Shown one piece after another: positions 45,048 through 57,071 of a DNA stretch of 64,000 nt; positions within the stretch are counted from its first letter, which is position 1; each line of letters begins with the position of its first letter. Position numbers and translations under genes: made by a program. The notes beneath the pieces were generated by a model. That model did no database searches, was not told the DNA's origin, and was given only the letters and a program-made list of their open reading frames with translations. The DNA comes from Isoetes taiwanensis (taxonomy: Eukaryota > Streptophyta > Lycopodiopsida > Isoetales > Isoetaceae). The stretch spans positions 827,971-891,970 of the forward strand of contig JAJEKV010000159.1 of the NCBI GenBank assembly GCA_021234155.1. The letters run 5' to 3'.

Positions 45048-46240
45048 GGACTGTGACGAGCATGAAAATATGGTATGTCAATGTTTCCAAATGGGAGAGC
45101 CATTGAAGATGAATGCCACACTCTTCAAATTTAATCCAACGTTTTTTACTACCCGAACATGTTATATCAATTTGATTACACCTATTCAGCCAATACAAGT
45201 GCTCTTGCAGATGCTCGCTATAATGACACTAGCAATAAGCACGCCACACCCTGCATGGACAAGCTTATAGAAAAGGTATGCAAGCATGGTGGTCCATTAT
45301 CTAGCTTGTATTCATGGTGTAATCTCTATCTCAGCTCAGAAGATGACACTACTAGAAAACAATTTGATTTCACATCCTCTTCAATGTTATTTACCAGAGG
45401 ATGGAGACAAATATTCTAGACTAATTGTGTCCATCTACAAATTTGATGTATAAAGGTTTAGTTAATCTTTAAGGCACATTGTATGGACGCCTCCATAATT
45501 GTGACGTATAAAGATAAAATTAGTTACAATAATTGTAACAATTTGAAGCCATAGTTCAGCAAGTGCTTGCCTCAACTACAGAGTAACAACCTGGATGTTA
45601 ACTCAACATGCCCATTGAATGGAACATGAGATGGATACATGATAAACTTGGTCCACGTTGTTGATACTTCCTAGTAGTTTGATGGAGAAAGGGATATCTG
45701 GACAATTTCGTCATGGTCTAAAGGTGGCAAAGCATCCCACCTTTTATAATTGTGAGGCTCATCCTACCATAATGAACAACTTGGAGGGGGCGATTGAATC
45801 TTTCCATCTCAGATCATGACAAAATCAAGGAGATAAAAAAATGGCCAGAGCCAAAAGACACATGCAAGATGGGACAACATCTCTCATAAATGCGAGTGAG
45901 ATTGGGATAGTGTCCCTATTTTTTTGACACATGACGATGTTTATTAAAGGGCAAATGTCATGAACCTACAAGAAAACTAAAGAAAATACTAGAAAACATG
46001 CGAGAAATATGCTAGAAAATTGGAGATACGTGATATAATAGAGCATCATACAAAAGATTTGAGCTAGAAGGCTCAAGACAAGCGTTGAATTGGAATTGTT
46101 TGGCAAGAATGGGACGTTGAACCAGAATGGTTTGACAAGAATCAGGATGAGATTATGCCAAGTGTTGCACATGTATGTAGATTCTGAAATGTTCCAAAAC
46201 CCTGCAAATAACTACATATAGGAAAAAGATGTAAAACAAT
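45048..46240. other. Interval without a recognised gene
   Basis: Flanking DNA right of the large transposon. A frame at 45,159-45,419 (HATPCMDKLIEKVCKHGG...) is open but has no known motif. The remainder is AT-rich without repeats that I can pair. Confidence 0.4.
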
Positions 46241-46249
46241 GCTTCTAGA

Positions 46250-46400
46250 GGTGTTGTAGCTCACTTGGCAAAGGTGTATATCTTGCAATTAGAAAGTTGG
46301 AGGTTCAAACCTTGCTTCATGCAACTAGCTGTGACTATCTTTACATATAAAAGTACAATACCCATATGATCATCATGCCATCTTCCTCTGAGGACGACAA
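46250..46400 (+). mobile_element. tRNA-derived SINE
   Basis: The head resembles a tRNA. The A box is TAGCTCACTTGG (about 46,257-46,268) and the B box GGTTCAAACC (46,302-46,311). The spacing is right for RNA polymerase III. No clean acceptor stem can be drawn, and a tRNA-unrelated body follows, so this is a SINE rather than a working tRNA gene. The 3' end is uncertain. Confidence 0.6.
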
Positions 46401-47138
46401 TGATTTTGCAAACCCATATGTAAATACATGGCTTTGCCATTAGAAAAGCATCTCAAGTGTTGAACAATATCTTTCACTATGATAGTCAAGGTGGAATATG
46501 TTGTCTCATCACAGTAATTGGCATTATTGAGGACCGTAGAGCTGAATCAGGTATTATATCCACTTATTGCGAGGAGCCTGCATGGGTTTTATAAGACTCT
46601 CTTCAAAATGTCATGTGGTTGAACTCAGGAAGAGGAAACATGTCCTATTGATATTGTGTTAGGTATTGTGCCTTTTTCTTTTTGAGAAAAGACTTACATT
46701 ACTAGCTTGCACATGAAGAACATATTCAAGCACTAGCCTAAGCTATCACTTAAGCTCGTTATATTATTGTCAAACCGCAATCTGAAAAAAAAAAAATCAA
46801 CTAGTGAACTAATTATATTACAACATGTCTCTATTCTTCATATCAGGCTCTTATTCGAATCTTCCTCCAAGTTTGAGATTATATACAAGGTTTCCATTCA
46901 GATCCATTCCAAATTAAAGTAAATACAAGGGCTCTGTAAAATTTGATTGGTGTTCTAGTGGTTTTTACACACATAATAAAGAAGTGAGCCACATTGGTGT
47001 TCGAGATGAGCTCAACAATGGAAAAATCTCTCATCCATCCATTTCTTTGTCTCTGGTGCAACGTGACCGACTTCATAAGCTTATTGTCCCAGATCATAAT
47101 GAGATAAAGGCTTCGCTGGCGCGGGACAAAGAACACAT
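46401..47138. other. Interval without a recognised gene
   Basis: An 85-codon minus-strand frame at 46,879-47,136 has no identifiable domain. A short A-run lies at about 46,784-46,796. Confidence 0.4.
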
Positions 47139-47163
47139 AAGCTAAGCTAAGCTAAGCTAAGCT
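47139..47163. repeat. Pentanucleotide microsatellite (AAGCT)5
   Basis: Five tandem AAGCT units directly before the 23S rRNA-like segment. Confidence 0.95.
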
Positions 47164-47199
47164 CCTGAGTCCTGTCTCATGCATGTTGGTTGGTACCCG

Positions 47200-47462
47200 T
47201 CGAACAGGGACGAAAGTCGGCCATAGTGATCCGGGAGTCCCACGTGGAAGGGCTCTCGCTCAACGGATCAAAGGTCCGTCGAGGCAGTGGAAAGGGGCCT
47301 ATTGCCACGTCCAGGAATCAGAATCTGTTTGGCTGGTCTTGGAGCATGAGTTTGCCTTTTCAACACGTGGGGAGGTTTGGCAAGGCCTCTTTCGGTCATA
47401 TTCGCTTTGATGGTTTTTCCGTCGGTTCCAGGGGCTCTCGGCTTTTCGTTCCCTTGCGCTAG
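47200..47462 (+). pseudogene. Segment derived from organellar (or bacterial-type) 23S rRNA, domain V
   Basis: AACAGGGACGAAAGTCGGCC, ATAGTGATCCG and GTGGAAGGGC..TCGCTCAACGGATCAAAGGT follow the order of a highly conserved part of plastid and bacterial 23S rRNA near the peptidyl-transferase centre (known from memory). The next conserved block, GGGGAGGTTTGGCA..CCTC, also appears at about 47,370. Divergence and small indels are heavy, and only about 260 bp are present. So this is an old nuclear insertion of organelle DNA or of rRNA cDNA, not a gene. Confidence 0.75.
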
Positions 47463-47776
47463 TGAGGCGACAACATATATGAGGAAAGAATTGTAGATAA
47501 ACCTCTCTAGGATTGCCTTCTCCAAAGCATCTCTCTGCCGCACTAGCAAGTCAAACATGTTGTTGTAAGACCTTAAACTGCCATAGCCAAGGTCATCAGT
47601 TCAGAGCCTCTTGTGAAAGTGACTATGCATCATTGTAAAATTGGTTGGAGAAGGCCCCACTTCAGCCATTATACAGTGGTGGGGCATGACCTATCTGGCT
47701 GTGTTGTATAGTGTCCTATAAGTTATGGCTTCCAGTGGACACTAAAATTCCACTGCCACCACCACCACCATCATCA
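47463..47776. other. Interval without a recognised gene
   Basis: It contains a possible second SINE-like B box (CAGTTCAGAGCC at about 47,598-47,609) and a (CCA)n/(TCA)n microsatellite at about 47,755-47,777. Confidence 0.35.
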
Positions 47777-49257
47777 TCTTATATGAAAAGCTATACAATT
47801 TTACCTCCAGTAGTAGCTGAAGATAAGCCTTTGCTTTTTTTATAAACTAGTTAAAGTTGAAGAGGCATGCATAACTTGATATGCATTAAAAATTGCAGCA
47901 AGATAAATAGAATAGAATAAAATAGCACCATCAGGATGGACGCCATGGCACACAATAGGAAATGTTTTGAATAGGAGAAGAAAGCAGCCCCCATCTGATT
48001 AGAAGCTGAGGAGACTGCCACTATTCAAAGCTTTGTCCAAGCAGCCACCGACGATAACCAGTTGCAACTCCAGGCTCTGACAATAAGGTCATCATGATCA
48101 AGACAACACCATCGACAGTGGATATTGCAGTTACTTCCCGCCAACGAAGTTTGGAGCATAGCTCTACTTCTTGGGGACTAGATGTGCAAGAGCTATGGAC
48201 AGCTATTGCTCAATAGGGCAAGGGTCTCCATGTAGATGCTCATGCAAAACTGCAGCAATGCATATACGAATTGGCAAGGCAACATATGCTCCAGCAAGAG
48301 CTAAGAACGTGGCTTCAAAGGGTTGAAGCTACACCACATGCTGCAGCTGCTGCTCTTACTCAAATGCCCGAGCGACGCCAACCTAGACAGACATCTACCA
48401 CTCCATCATGATAGCCTGCGTCACCACATCCCCAATACAGACTATAGTTTATGCCTCGCAGATAGCAACCAGCACCGGCTGAGACGATCAACATTACCCT
48501 GAGGGCCAGAGAAAACAAGAGCTGAGATGAAGGAGCCACAATATGGTGGTCCGTGGCCTAGTAGTAAAAGCAGAGGAGAACCCCATTAAACAGCTCCAAA
48601 CAATGTCTCTCTCTTGTATGATGTTCCATACACCATGCACATTGCTAGGGCAACAACATGGTGTTCAACACCCGGACCGTCCATGAGTTGTCATATTCAC
48701 AGTCATGGACTCGCTAGTGCGAGGAGCTATATTACGCCAAGGCAAGCAGTTGAAGGGGACCTCTCTATATGTTGACCAGGACCTCACTCTGATATAATAA
48801 GGATCCCATAGACACGATCTCTTTGTTTTGGGCCCATAGTCCAATTGGTCTCTGTGGACGATAAAAATACATTTTATTATATTCTCATTTCCAATAGATA
48901 TTTTGATGGTTTTTATAATCCTTATATCTGCTTATTGTTGATCTCATAATTCAACTCCAGTAGCCATCCTCCTTTTGCATGTACAGAAGCTGATGTTCTT
49001 TTATTCTTTAGTTTAAAAATCTTACCATTTGAAAATGCATAATTTAATGGCAGAACCACATCCCCTTGAATTGCTATGACGAATGCACATAAGGATCCAC
49101 GGAGAATAAAAACCCATTCTATTCTATTTATCTTGCTGCAATTTTTAATGCATATCAAGTTATGCATGCCTCTTCAACTTTAACTAGTTTATAAAAAAAG
49201 CAAAGGCTTATCTTCAGCTACTACTGGAGGTAAAATTCTATAGCTTTTTATATAAGA
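47777..49257. mobile_element. 1.48 kb element with 140-bp inverted ends
   Basis: The arm at 47,777-47,918 (TCTTATATGAAAAGCTATAC...) is nearly identical to the reverse complement of 49,117-49,257. It contains TTTACCTCCAGTAGTAGCTG and ATGCATAACTTGATATGCAT. The 1.2 kb between the arms carries Gln/Ala-rich coding-like sequence with stops and a LINE/SINE-like tail at about 48,828-48,865. It may be a fold-back or MULE-type element, or an inverted duplication around another insertion. No target duplication was identified. Confidence 0.7.
48826..48870 (+). mobile_element. LINE/SINE-like 3' tail, second copy
   Basis: GGGCCCATAGTCCAATTGGT followed by CTCTGTGGACGATAAAAATA matches the tail at about 7168-7205. 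It marks the end of a retroposed sequence inside the inverted-repeat element. Confidence 0.5.
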
Positions 49258-52200
49258 CTAGAAAAAGTGCGGCAGCCAAGGTCGGGCCTTCATAGGGTAT
49301 AATTTCAAAAACTAATAAAAATGTTGGACATAAATTTAGACCATCTAAAGAAGAGCAGGGCAAAAAGTCTAGAAGTATTAATATTTGATATTTTTATAAT
49401 GTATAAAGGTAATTAATGCATAGTCTAGCTTTTTTTAAGCCCTTCATTCATCGCCTAATAGAATGTTGCTTGTATGGAATCTCCAAAGATCCACCTATTG
49501 TTTGTTGGTGTTAGAACGTAAAATAAACATTAAAATCTGTATCGAACCATTGGATAATGGGATTCTACCTTCATTTGTACCTTCATTTGTCTTGCACCTC
49601 CATTGTGTGAGATATTTATACTGTGTGTAATGATCTAGAAGTATTTATTTTCTTTATGCGCTATGTGGCAAGTTATAAGTTGGGCCTCTATTTCCAAGAG
49701 TTATGGAAGAGGTTTCAAGGATTTGCTAGAATCTTGCTAGAATTCTTATTGTTCAGTGGGCAAGGACAGAGTTTGTTTTGATATTTTTATTGGATTGCAT
49801 GGTTAGGCAATATTCGTTATGAGATTGTCAGTAATTGGAGATTGGGGTAATCGAATTAAGTATAATCTTAGATGTGAAATATGTAACTCATAAATCCAAT
49901 TGCGGACATGTTGCAAGAATCTTATATATGTGGAATAAGTAACTCAATAAATTCATTTGTAGATATGATGCAATAGAAATACAATATAGTTAGTTGCACA
50001 TTAGTGTTTTGATCTTTTGTAGCAATGTGTTTTGGAGAGAGTGGCTAAGACTTATTCTAGGGGCATAGGTAGTGTCGCCATATCCATTAGAATCATGTTT
50101 ATTGTCATATGTAAGAATTTAAAAGTGCATCTATTGGTAAGGAACACTTACATAGTGTGAGCATTAAAAATGTAATAGCAAAACATCATTAGATAATGTC
50201 TTTGCAAAACATATTAGCATGATAGCAAAATAGCAGAAATGGGGTGTGCTTCAAGGAACGTACATTATCTATTATTTACGTGCACCTCAAATATGCAAGA
50301 GTTGAAGCGGTTCTATCGTAATATCAGACTTGGCCCTTTAAGGCCACTATTCTCCATTTATGGTTGGAGTAGATAGACTTGGATTAAATTTACCCTTTAT
50401 GTTAAGGCCACTATTCTCCATTTGTGGTTGGAACCCTTTGCTTAAGGGTTTATCTCCACACCATAGACTTGGATTAACTTTTTTACCCTTTGCTTAACTT
50501 AACTGTTTATCTCCACACCGTAACCAACTACAAAAAAGAAATAGCCAAAACTTCAATATAAGCCGAATTGATCGAGCTTACCAATGCTCTGTTATGGGCT
50601 TTTTTTCAAATTCATTTTGGACGAATGGATACTTGTTACCATATGGAGACACAATAGGATATGGAGATAAAACAAATGGATAATGAATATGAAAGGAACA
50701 AAGAGGAAATAAAAGGAACTCGTGTGTTGAGAAGTTTTATTTCAATAACCTTTTGTATCACAAAGGTTGGCACAATGAATAAGCATTTGGTATGATTGTG
50801 GCAACAGATTTTGAAACTCTTGTTGAAAATTGATCCAATTTCCAGATTGTATTATATGTTGATAATATTGGACCTTAATGATCAAGAATACAACTTTTCC
50901 ACTATGCGCGAAACTGCTTAACTTCAATTTCTAGCACTTGCACAAATGCTATATGCAACAATGTGCCATGGCCAAGGAAGTCAACCATGAAGTTGTAGTC
51001 GTCTATTAGGTGGTATGCCATGGCATATTACAATGGACCGAAATATCGACCTTTGTCCATTGCCATGTGAATCAATAGAAACCATTTTCCATAGATGATT
51101 TTGAGTTGTTTCCCAAGAGTCTAGAATCGCACGCAACAATGATAAGTCAAACGATAGGGTGATCCATAGAGAGAAGCCGCCATACCAATGTTATCATGCA
51201 AATTTAGAATTCTAAAACTGGTGACAACAAATTTGCCCACAACATTCTTCAGTTCAATCTTTGACAAGGTTCTTTTTCCACCTGATATATGTAATAACCA
51301 AAGCTGGAACTACAATAGCACCTGTCATCGTAGAAGGCACATTGAAACTTGCAACTACTACTTCCAATTTCTTCACTGTTACTCTCCTACACTTGATTCT
51401 TCTAACCTTTCAAGGGATCTTCAAAAGTAGACAATGGGTTACAACAATACATTCTCACCAGAATTGCCTTGGCACATGGCTCTTCAAATGCACACTATTT
51501 TGCAAGTGGTAACATAGCTCACAAAGGCATGACAAGGAGCAATTTGTCTTCCTTTTCCTATAAAGTCATGCCACAAAAAAATATTGCAACATTGAATCCT
51601 TACTGTTGATGCCATATGCTCCATGCCGTAAGTCAATCGCTGCTTGTAGACCGAGTTTGTGATAGGAGCAATGTGAAGTCGCTGACAAGAAGGCAAGGCA
51701 TCATATGTTTTTCTATCCTGAAATATAAGTACGCCTAACAAAAATCATTTCTTATATTAAATTATGATTTGTCATCTACTTTCAAGTTCTCCAAAGACAG
51801 ATGGTCTTCGTCACCCCAGAGCATACTATTATAGATATTCTATTTATGTTGTTACCATGTCCCAGCCACATTATGTTTAATAAAGCTCTGGACAAGGCAA
51901 TGTGATGGAGTTCAGTACATGAGAATAGAAAATCAAGTAAATGTCAAATGGTTCCAACTATTTTATACATATGTGAGTACTATATTGTGAATGCTATCTC
52001 AGAGGAATTTGGTACTTAATTTGATACTTATGCCAAAGCAAATCAGAGTCAAAGCAATTGGATTCATCCAGATAATCACAAAATTAGTATTTAAAAGAAC
52101 TGCTATACTTGGATGGGAGAAGAGAAAATGATCCGGTTTTAGAAAAGATTATTGTTCTTTTTCATCTTGTCGATTCTCGCATTCAAAACTACTGAGAGAA

Positions 52201-52875
52201 ATGGATAAATAAACTGATTAAGCATAGGAATAAGAATGTCTAGGGAAAACTTAATCGATCTATGCAAAGAACTTAAGAATGCTGTCGTATAACTTATTCC
52301 TCATCCAAATTGTTGCGTGTATTGGCATCATTGGGGCAGCTTCTTGCCCGTGATCTTGTTTGATCCAACTAAAATTATCCGCAGCAGAGACACCAAAATG
52401 GCTATGCGTAATCCGCTCTTAATGAGCGTAAATGGGAAGACTCGGTTATAGAGGATAGTCAATAGGCAAGTGGATCTAATGTTACATATATTTGCAAAAG
52501 GGTCATCATGTAAATTTTGCTATTTAAGTTGCCATCCAATTCCATTGAGAAGCAGCCACGTAAGAAGCCATGGTCGATTTAGATAGTGTTTTCATCGCGA
52601 TCTTTAATGTCTTAATTTTATTGCTTAGGTAGATTATATAATGAAAAAACAGAGCGCATGCAAGAAACCTTACCATCTCATCGAAGTGAAACAATGATTG
52701 TGAATGTCAAATCCTTGCCATCGCAATAATGGCAACAAAGAGTAATGCCGGAAAGAGCTTTGTATCAGTTCAGAAAGTAAGTAGGCCCATTTGGCTCTTC
52801 AATCATGAAAGAAGTTCCCAACCAAAATAAACATTGGACATATTCTATAACCACTTTAACAACATATTCTGCAAG
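49258..52875. other. AT-rich interval without a recognised gene
   Basis: About 3.6 kb with short open frames on both strands (longest about 85 codons) and no motif. A local duplication of GGCCACTATTCTCCATTT(A/G)T, each copy followed by GGTTGGA, is present at about 50,340 and 50,405. I see no reverse transcriptase or transposase trace. Confidence 0.5.
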
Positions 52876-53044
52876 ATGAAGCTCAACATAAAAGGAAATA
52901 AAGTGGAGGAAGCTCGCACTTTGCTTCAAGAAATGGTTGATAATGGATGTATTCCTAATGCTGTTACGTACAATGCACTTATTAATGGTTTTTGCTGGTA
53001 TAATATGATGGATGAGGCTCAGAGATTTTTTGAGAGAATGAAGA
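52876..53044 (+). pseudogene. PPR gene fragment
   Basis: One full 35-residue P-type pentatricopeptide repeat (NKVEEARTLLQEMVDNGCIP, then NAVTYNALINGFCW) is followed by the start of a second (MMDEAQRFFERMK). PPR proteins bind organellar RNA, but this piece lacks the rest of the array and any leader and runs into repeat DNA. It is best explained as a fragment carried by a transposable element, perhaps the Helitron-like element whose end lies at 55,047. Confidence 0.82.
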
Positions 53045-53080
53045 CAATTAATATAATTTGGCAATGCCCTATTCGCCAGC

Positions 53081-54530
53081 ATGCAACTGTATTTCACATT
53101 ATTATCTGCCTGGAAACCAGGATGTGCATCTCTAAAACTCATGCTATTTTTGAAATCCACAAATGTGAGCAATTTTAGTCAAGGACTTACCAACAGAACT
53201 CTTTTTTGAAAGCATCTTCTTTGAAAGCATATCAAGCAAATGTAAATCCGTAAAAATCGGCCTGTATAGAAGCTTCTACAACTATTTTGTATCATAAAAT
53301 GTCGGATCAAGGTTTTCACCGGTTTTGGCTTTTAGAAAAAAGCCACCATACTGACATTTAGACTCCATTATATCCAGCCACAAATTTTCAACTTAATCTT
53401 CAACTTAATATGAAAAACAAATGTCAAGGAAAAATAGAGCATTGCAAATGTGTTCATTTTTACTCAAGAGTAATGGCTAAAGCTTATTATTATACCTCTA
53501 TGCACAATCGCTTAGAAGCAAGGGACTTCATTTTGGCGCGCCGGATGGAGTTATTTATAATTATATGCCTAAAAATTCATTGGTAAAAGGCATATCAGGC
53601 TATTTGCATATAACCATTTAGGCAAAGATTGTACCTTTGTCCCAGATCAAAAGATCAAAAGTTGTCACGTAAGAACTTGGCAAAGCCATCTAAGACGACT
53701 CCATGCAACTACATTTTGCATTATTATCTGCATGAAAACCAGGAAATGGATCTCTAAAGCTCATACTATTTCCGAAATCCACAAGTGTGAGCAATTTCAG
53801 CTGTGGGCTTACCAACGTAACTCCCTATTTGTAAGCATTTGAAGCAATGGAAATCCATAAAAATCGCCAAGATAGAAGCTCTTACAACTATTTTCAGATC
53901 AAAAATGTCAATCAAGTTTTCATAGCCAGCCTTTGGTTTTAGAAAAGGCCACATATAGGCTTGAGAAAAGGCCACATATAGACTCCATCAAATTTCGTGA
54001 TTTTGTATATCCAATCATAGATTTTCAACGTAATATGGGAAACAAATGTCGTGGAAAATAGAGCATTGCGTGCCATTATGTATCATACACCATTATGTAT
54101 CACGATTTGGCAAAAGGCATATCGTGCTATTTGCATATAACCATTTAGGCAAAGATTATACCTTTGTTTCGCATCAAAAGTTGGCATCGTAAAAACTTGG
54201 CAAAGCCATCTACAAAGAAAATATAATTCGCAATGCCATATTTGGTAGGAGACAGACTCTATGCAACCGTGATTTCGCAGATTATTATCCACCAAAAACC
54301 GTGAAATGGATCTCTAAAGCTCATACTATTTTCGAAATCCATAAGTATGAGCAATTTCAGCCGTGGGCTTACCAACAGTTCTCTCCTTTTGAACGATTCA
54401 AGCAATGGAAATCCAGAAAAATCGCCAAGATAGAAGCTTTTACAGCCTATTTCATATCAAAAAATGCCGGATCGTGTTTCATAGCCGCCTTTGGCTTTAA
54501 AAGGCCACATATAGACTCCATCAAGACATG
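53081..54530. repeat. Three tandem copies of a ~550-620 bp unit
   Basis: A landmark of GGA(A/T)(G/A)TG.ATCTCTAAA(A/G)CTCAT followed by CTATTT and AAATCCA(C/T)AA occurs near 53,120, 53,740 and 54,305. Around each copy, ATGCAAC, TTATTATC, GAGCAATTT and CTTACCAAC keep the same order. Copies also share CATATAGACTCCAT and AAAAATCG(C/G)C. Period is about 615 bp, then 555 bp. Confidence 0.75.
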
Positions 54531-55027
54531 AACCTCAAGAAATTGACCCGCATAACCTTGAATGCTTCAGATGAGGATGCGATGTCGCACCAACGAACCG
54601 TAGCGATTGCAAAAGCTTGTTGCCCCAACGGAAATTCCGAATGAGTATGGACCGCCAAAAGGTAATTGCCGTAATCTCAAAATACCCTAACGTAATCCAA
54701 TTGCAAACGGGAAGCAAATGAAGAGGGGAAATGTGCCGAAGGGCCCTTTGAGAAGAATGACGAAAAGCAAAAAGAGTAAGTCGTGAAAATTTCCGCCCAA
54801 ATGGAGATGCACATTTTGAATGCATAATAGGGCTCACGCTTTGTGCCAGGAAGACATTGTTTTGGGCATGCATTCCAAAAATTGAGAATGTGAAAAAAAG
54901 GGGAGATTTGTGGGAAGAAGAGAGCTAGAACCGTCAGATCAATAAAAAACCGCCAAAAGCCAAAATCAAGGGATGAAAATAAGTTAAAAATTAACGCTAA
55001 GATTGGCGCATGCACTATCACAAAACG

Positions 55028-55047
55028 CCTTTATTATTATATATAGA
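55028..55047 (-). mobile_element. Helitron-like 5' terminus
   Basis: Read on the minus strand the sequence begins TCTATATATAATAATAAAGG, preceded by A. Plant Helitrons start with TC followed by such AT-rich sequence and insert between A and T. The element would extend left and could include the tandem unit and the PPR fragment. I did not find a 3' hairpin with CTRR, and no Rep/helicase gene is present, so this is tentative. Confidence 0.4.
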
Positions 55048-56122
55048 TAGATGATGGTGGACAAGGTATCCAGGCAGGCATGTAGATTAGCAAGACCCAG
55101 CTTATCCTATTGCTGTTCAAAGCGCACTAAACGGAGGCTGTCCTTTAGCTGTTGCATGTGGGCCTCCATGCTCTGACATGCTATTCTCTGTAGCCAGTTG
55201 CTTTTTGAGCAACTGGAGCACCGGGGACTGTATTTGTTAACAAATGGCATCTAATATCTAAAGCTACGGGATGCTGGAAGTTGAGCCTCGCACTTCGATC
55301 CAATTAGTCCGAAGCCCTCGAGGGGATGAAATGGACTCAAAATTAATTCTTCTTCTTCTTTTTTGATATATAACATTTGGACATAATTGAAGTTGATACT
55401 CTGTACGTAATTTAATTCAATAATGCCCATTCCTCTTAGTAAAGAATTATTAATCCAATTGATATATATTGTTTCACTTGTTTGGTAAGTTTTCAGTTCA
55501 TGCTATGACTATCTTAGAAGAAATAACATCATGCATAACTGGCTTGTGTAGGCTTATGGAATGCAAATTATGATGTGTTGGCTAAACTGCACCTTATGTT
55601 TCAAGTTAGTTACATTACTACTCTCTTCTTCTACTACCACACCTGCAACCTATAATAGCCTGAACAATATACAGACTGTGATTTAAGAACTTTGTTCGTA
55701 AGAGTTCAAGTTCTACAATATGGGACAAATATACCAGATGCATCAGAACTGAAAACAAGATAATGTAATTGATTAAGAAACTGTTGCTTAATGACGTCCA
55801 ATTCGGGGTATGAATATCAGCAACTATAGATGCAGATAACATCAAACAATGATGTTACCTCTAATATACCTCCAAAGCATTCCTCATGAACATCTCAGGT
55901 CTGGAAAAATGATACATCTAAGATAGCTTATGTGATAATTAGTGGAGTCGAGACTACAACCTTCCCATATATCAGAAAGGCTTGTCAGTAGAATATTAGA
56001 CAGAACCCGAGAAATAACCTTCAAGGAATATAAGCGTGACAATATTTTATACTAGCGCTATGTCATAAAGTAACGATAGGTCTATTTGTGATTATTCTTC
56101 ACGTGTTATTGTGTAGATAGCA
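55048..56122. other. Interval without a recognised gene
   Basis: No credible frames, tRNA or paired repeats. A short T-rich run is at about 55,349-55,363. Confidence 0.45.
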
Positions 56123-56536
56123 TTATCGGAGCCCTTCAAGGTTCCAAATCCAAGTACTCTTTCTAAAGTCCCTGTAGAGAAAAGGATATGCTAGGCTGGC
56201 AATCCTAACAGTGTTACTCTCAACCATCACTTGGATTTGCTTCCACTTCTCCGCAAACATTTGGTGTGTTGCCAGATTCGAGTAACACCCATCAATATGC
56301 CGAGCTGAGCTTCTTGTTTGAGCCTTTGCGCGGACCGCTTCCCTCATAGTGGAGGCCTCTCCGTTGCATGTACTGTCTAGTCTGGGCCCTTTCCATGATG
56401 GATCTGCATATTCCATCATATAGACAGGCATGATGCCGTCGGGCTGTAAAGTTGACTGATATTGTGGAGTTTTATGGGTGTCGCCATCAATATGCACCTC
56501 CTTAGGACTTAGGAAGAGGACCATTGGAGTCATCAT
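56123..56536 (-). CDS. Unrecognised ORF, up to 137 codons
   Basis: The minus-strand frame reads evenly (VHIDGDTHKTPQYQSTLQPD, MMEYADPSWKGPRLDST, MREAVRAKAQTRSSARH, FAEKWKQIQVMVESN). Opposite-strand frames are poor. It could be a single exon or a gag-like piece. I recognise no domain. The ATG at 56,536 is only the first available. Confidence 0.3.
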   Translation of the reverse strand: MMTPMVLFLSPKEVHIDGDTHKTPQYQSTLQPDGIMPVYMMEYADPSWKGPRLDSTCNGEASTMREAVRAKAQTRSSARHIDGCYSNLATHQMFAEKWKQIQVMVESNTVRIASLAYPFLYRDFRKSTWIWNLEGLR

Positions 56537-56644
56537 GAATAGAACAAGGGTCTAGAAAGGAAGGGGGAGCAAAAGAGCAGAACGGGCTAAGGGGCTCTTG
56601 GATCATTAACAAGTAGAAGGGATGAAAGCAAAGCATAAGCGATG

Positions 56645-56735
56645 CCCTCCTCCAGTGATTGCGAGGTTGGGGATGGGTGCTTCAACCCCGGAGGTGGGAG
56701 GTTCAATTCCCGCTGCTTTGGGAATATTTTTGGCC
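56645..56735 (+). mobile_element. Possible SINE with RNA polymerase III B box
   Basis: GGTTCAATTCC at about 56,700-56,710 matches the B box. An A box is not clear. It lies directly before three short direct repeats. Confidence 0.35.
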
Positions 56736-56777
56736 GAGAGCGCGAGGAAGCTTTCAAAGTGTGGATGAATCTATGAG

Positions 56778-56915
56778 TTTTGGATGTTAGAAGACAAGCT
56801 TTCGACTTTCAAATTGGGAAGTCCCCCAATTGGGCCCAATTTGGATGCCAAAAGACAAACTCTGGGCTCTTAAATTGGGCATCTGCTCGATTTGGATGCT
56901 AGAAGACAAGCTCTG
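56778..56915. repeat. Three direct repeats, about 55-bp period
   Basis: TTTGGATG(T/C)(T/C)A(G/A)AAGACAA(G/A)CT occurs three times, with AAATTGGG(A/C)A between copies. Confidence 0.8.
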
Positions 56916-57071
56916 GGGAAGGCTTTTTGACAAGTAGAAGTAACAAAATCAAAGTCTAGAGTTTAAATACCAAGTCAGTAGCTAAAAGACTCAAATGGCT
57001 AAAGTCAAAGTCAATAGTAGGCCAAAGGCATCCTAAGGAAACCTAAAGCCCTGAGGCATCCCAAAGCCCTA

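Noticed and set aside
18841-45055. Target-site duplication of 3-10 bp for the large DNA transposon
   Set aside because: Flanks GATG and GGAC do not match, and neither do those of the smaller copy. Only TA or AT is common to both sides, which could equally be part of the repeat.
46250-46324. Functional tRNA gene
   Set aside because: Internal boxes are present, but the acceptor stem ends do not pair and no proper cloverleaf can be drawn. A SINE is the better explanation.
47777-49257. LTR retrotransposon with 140-bp LTRs
   Set aside because: The arms are inverted, not direct, and lack TG...CA ends, a primer-binding site and pol.
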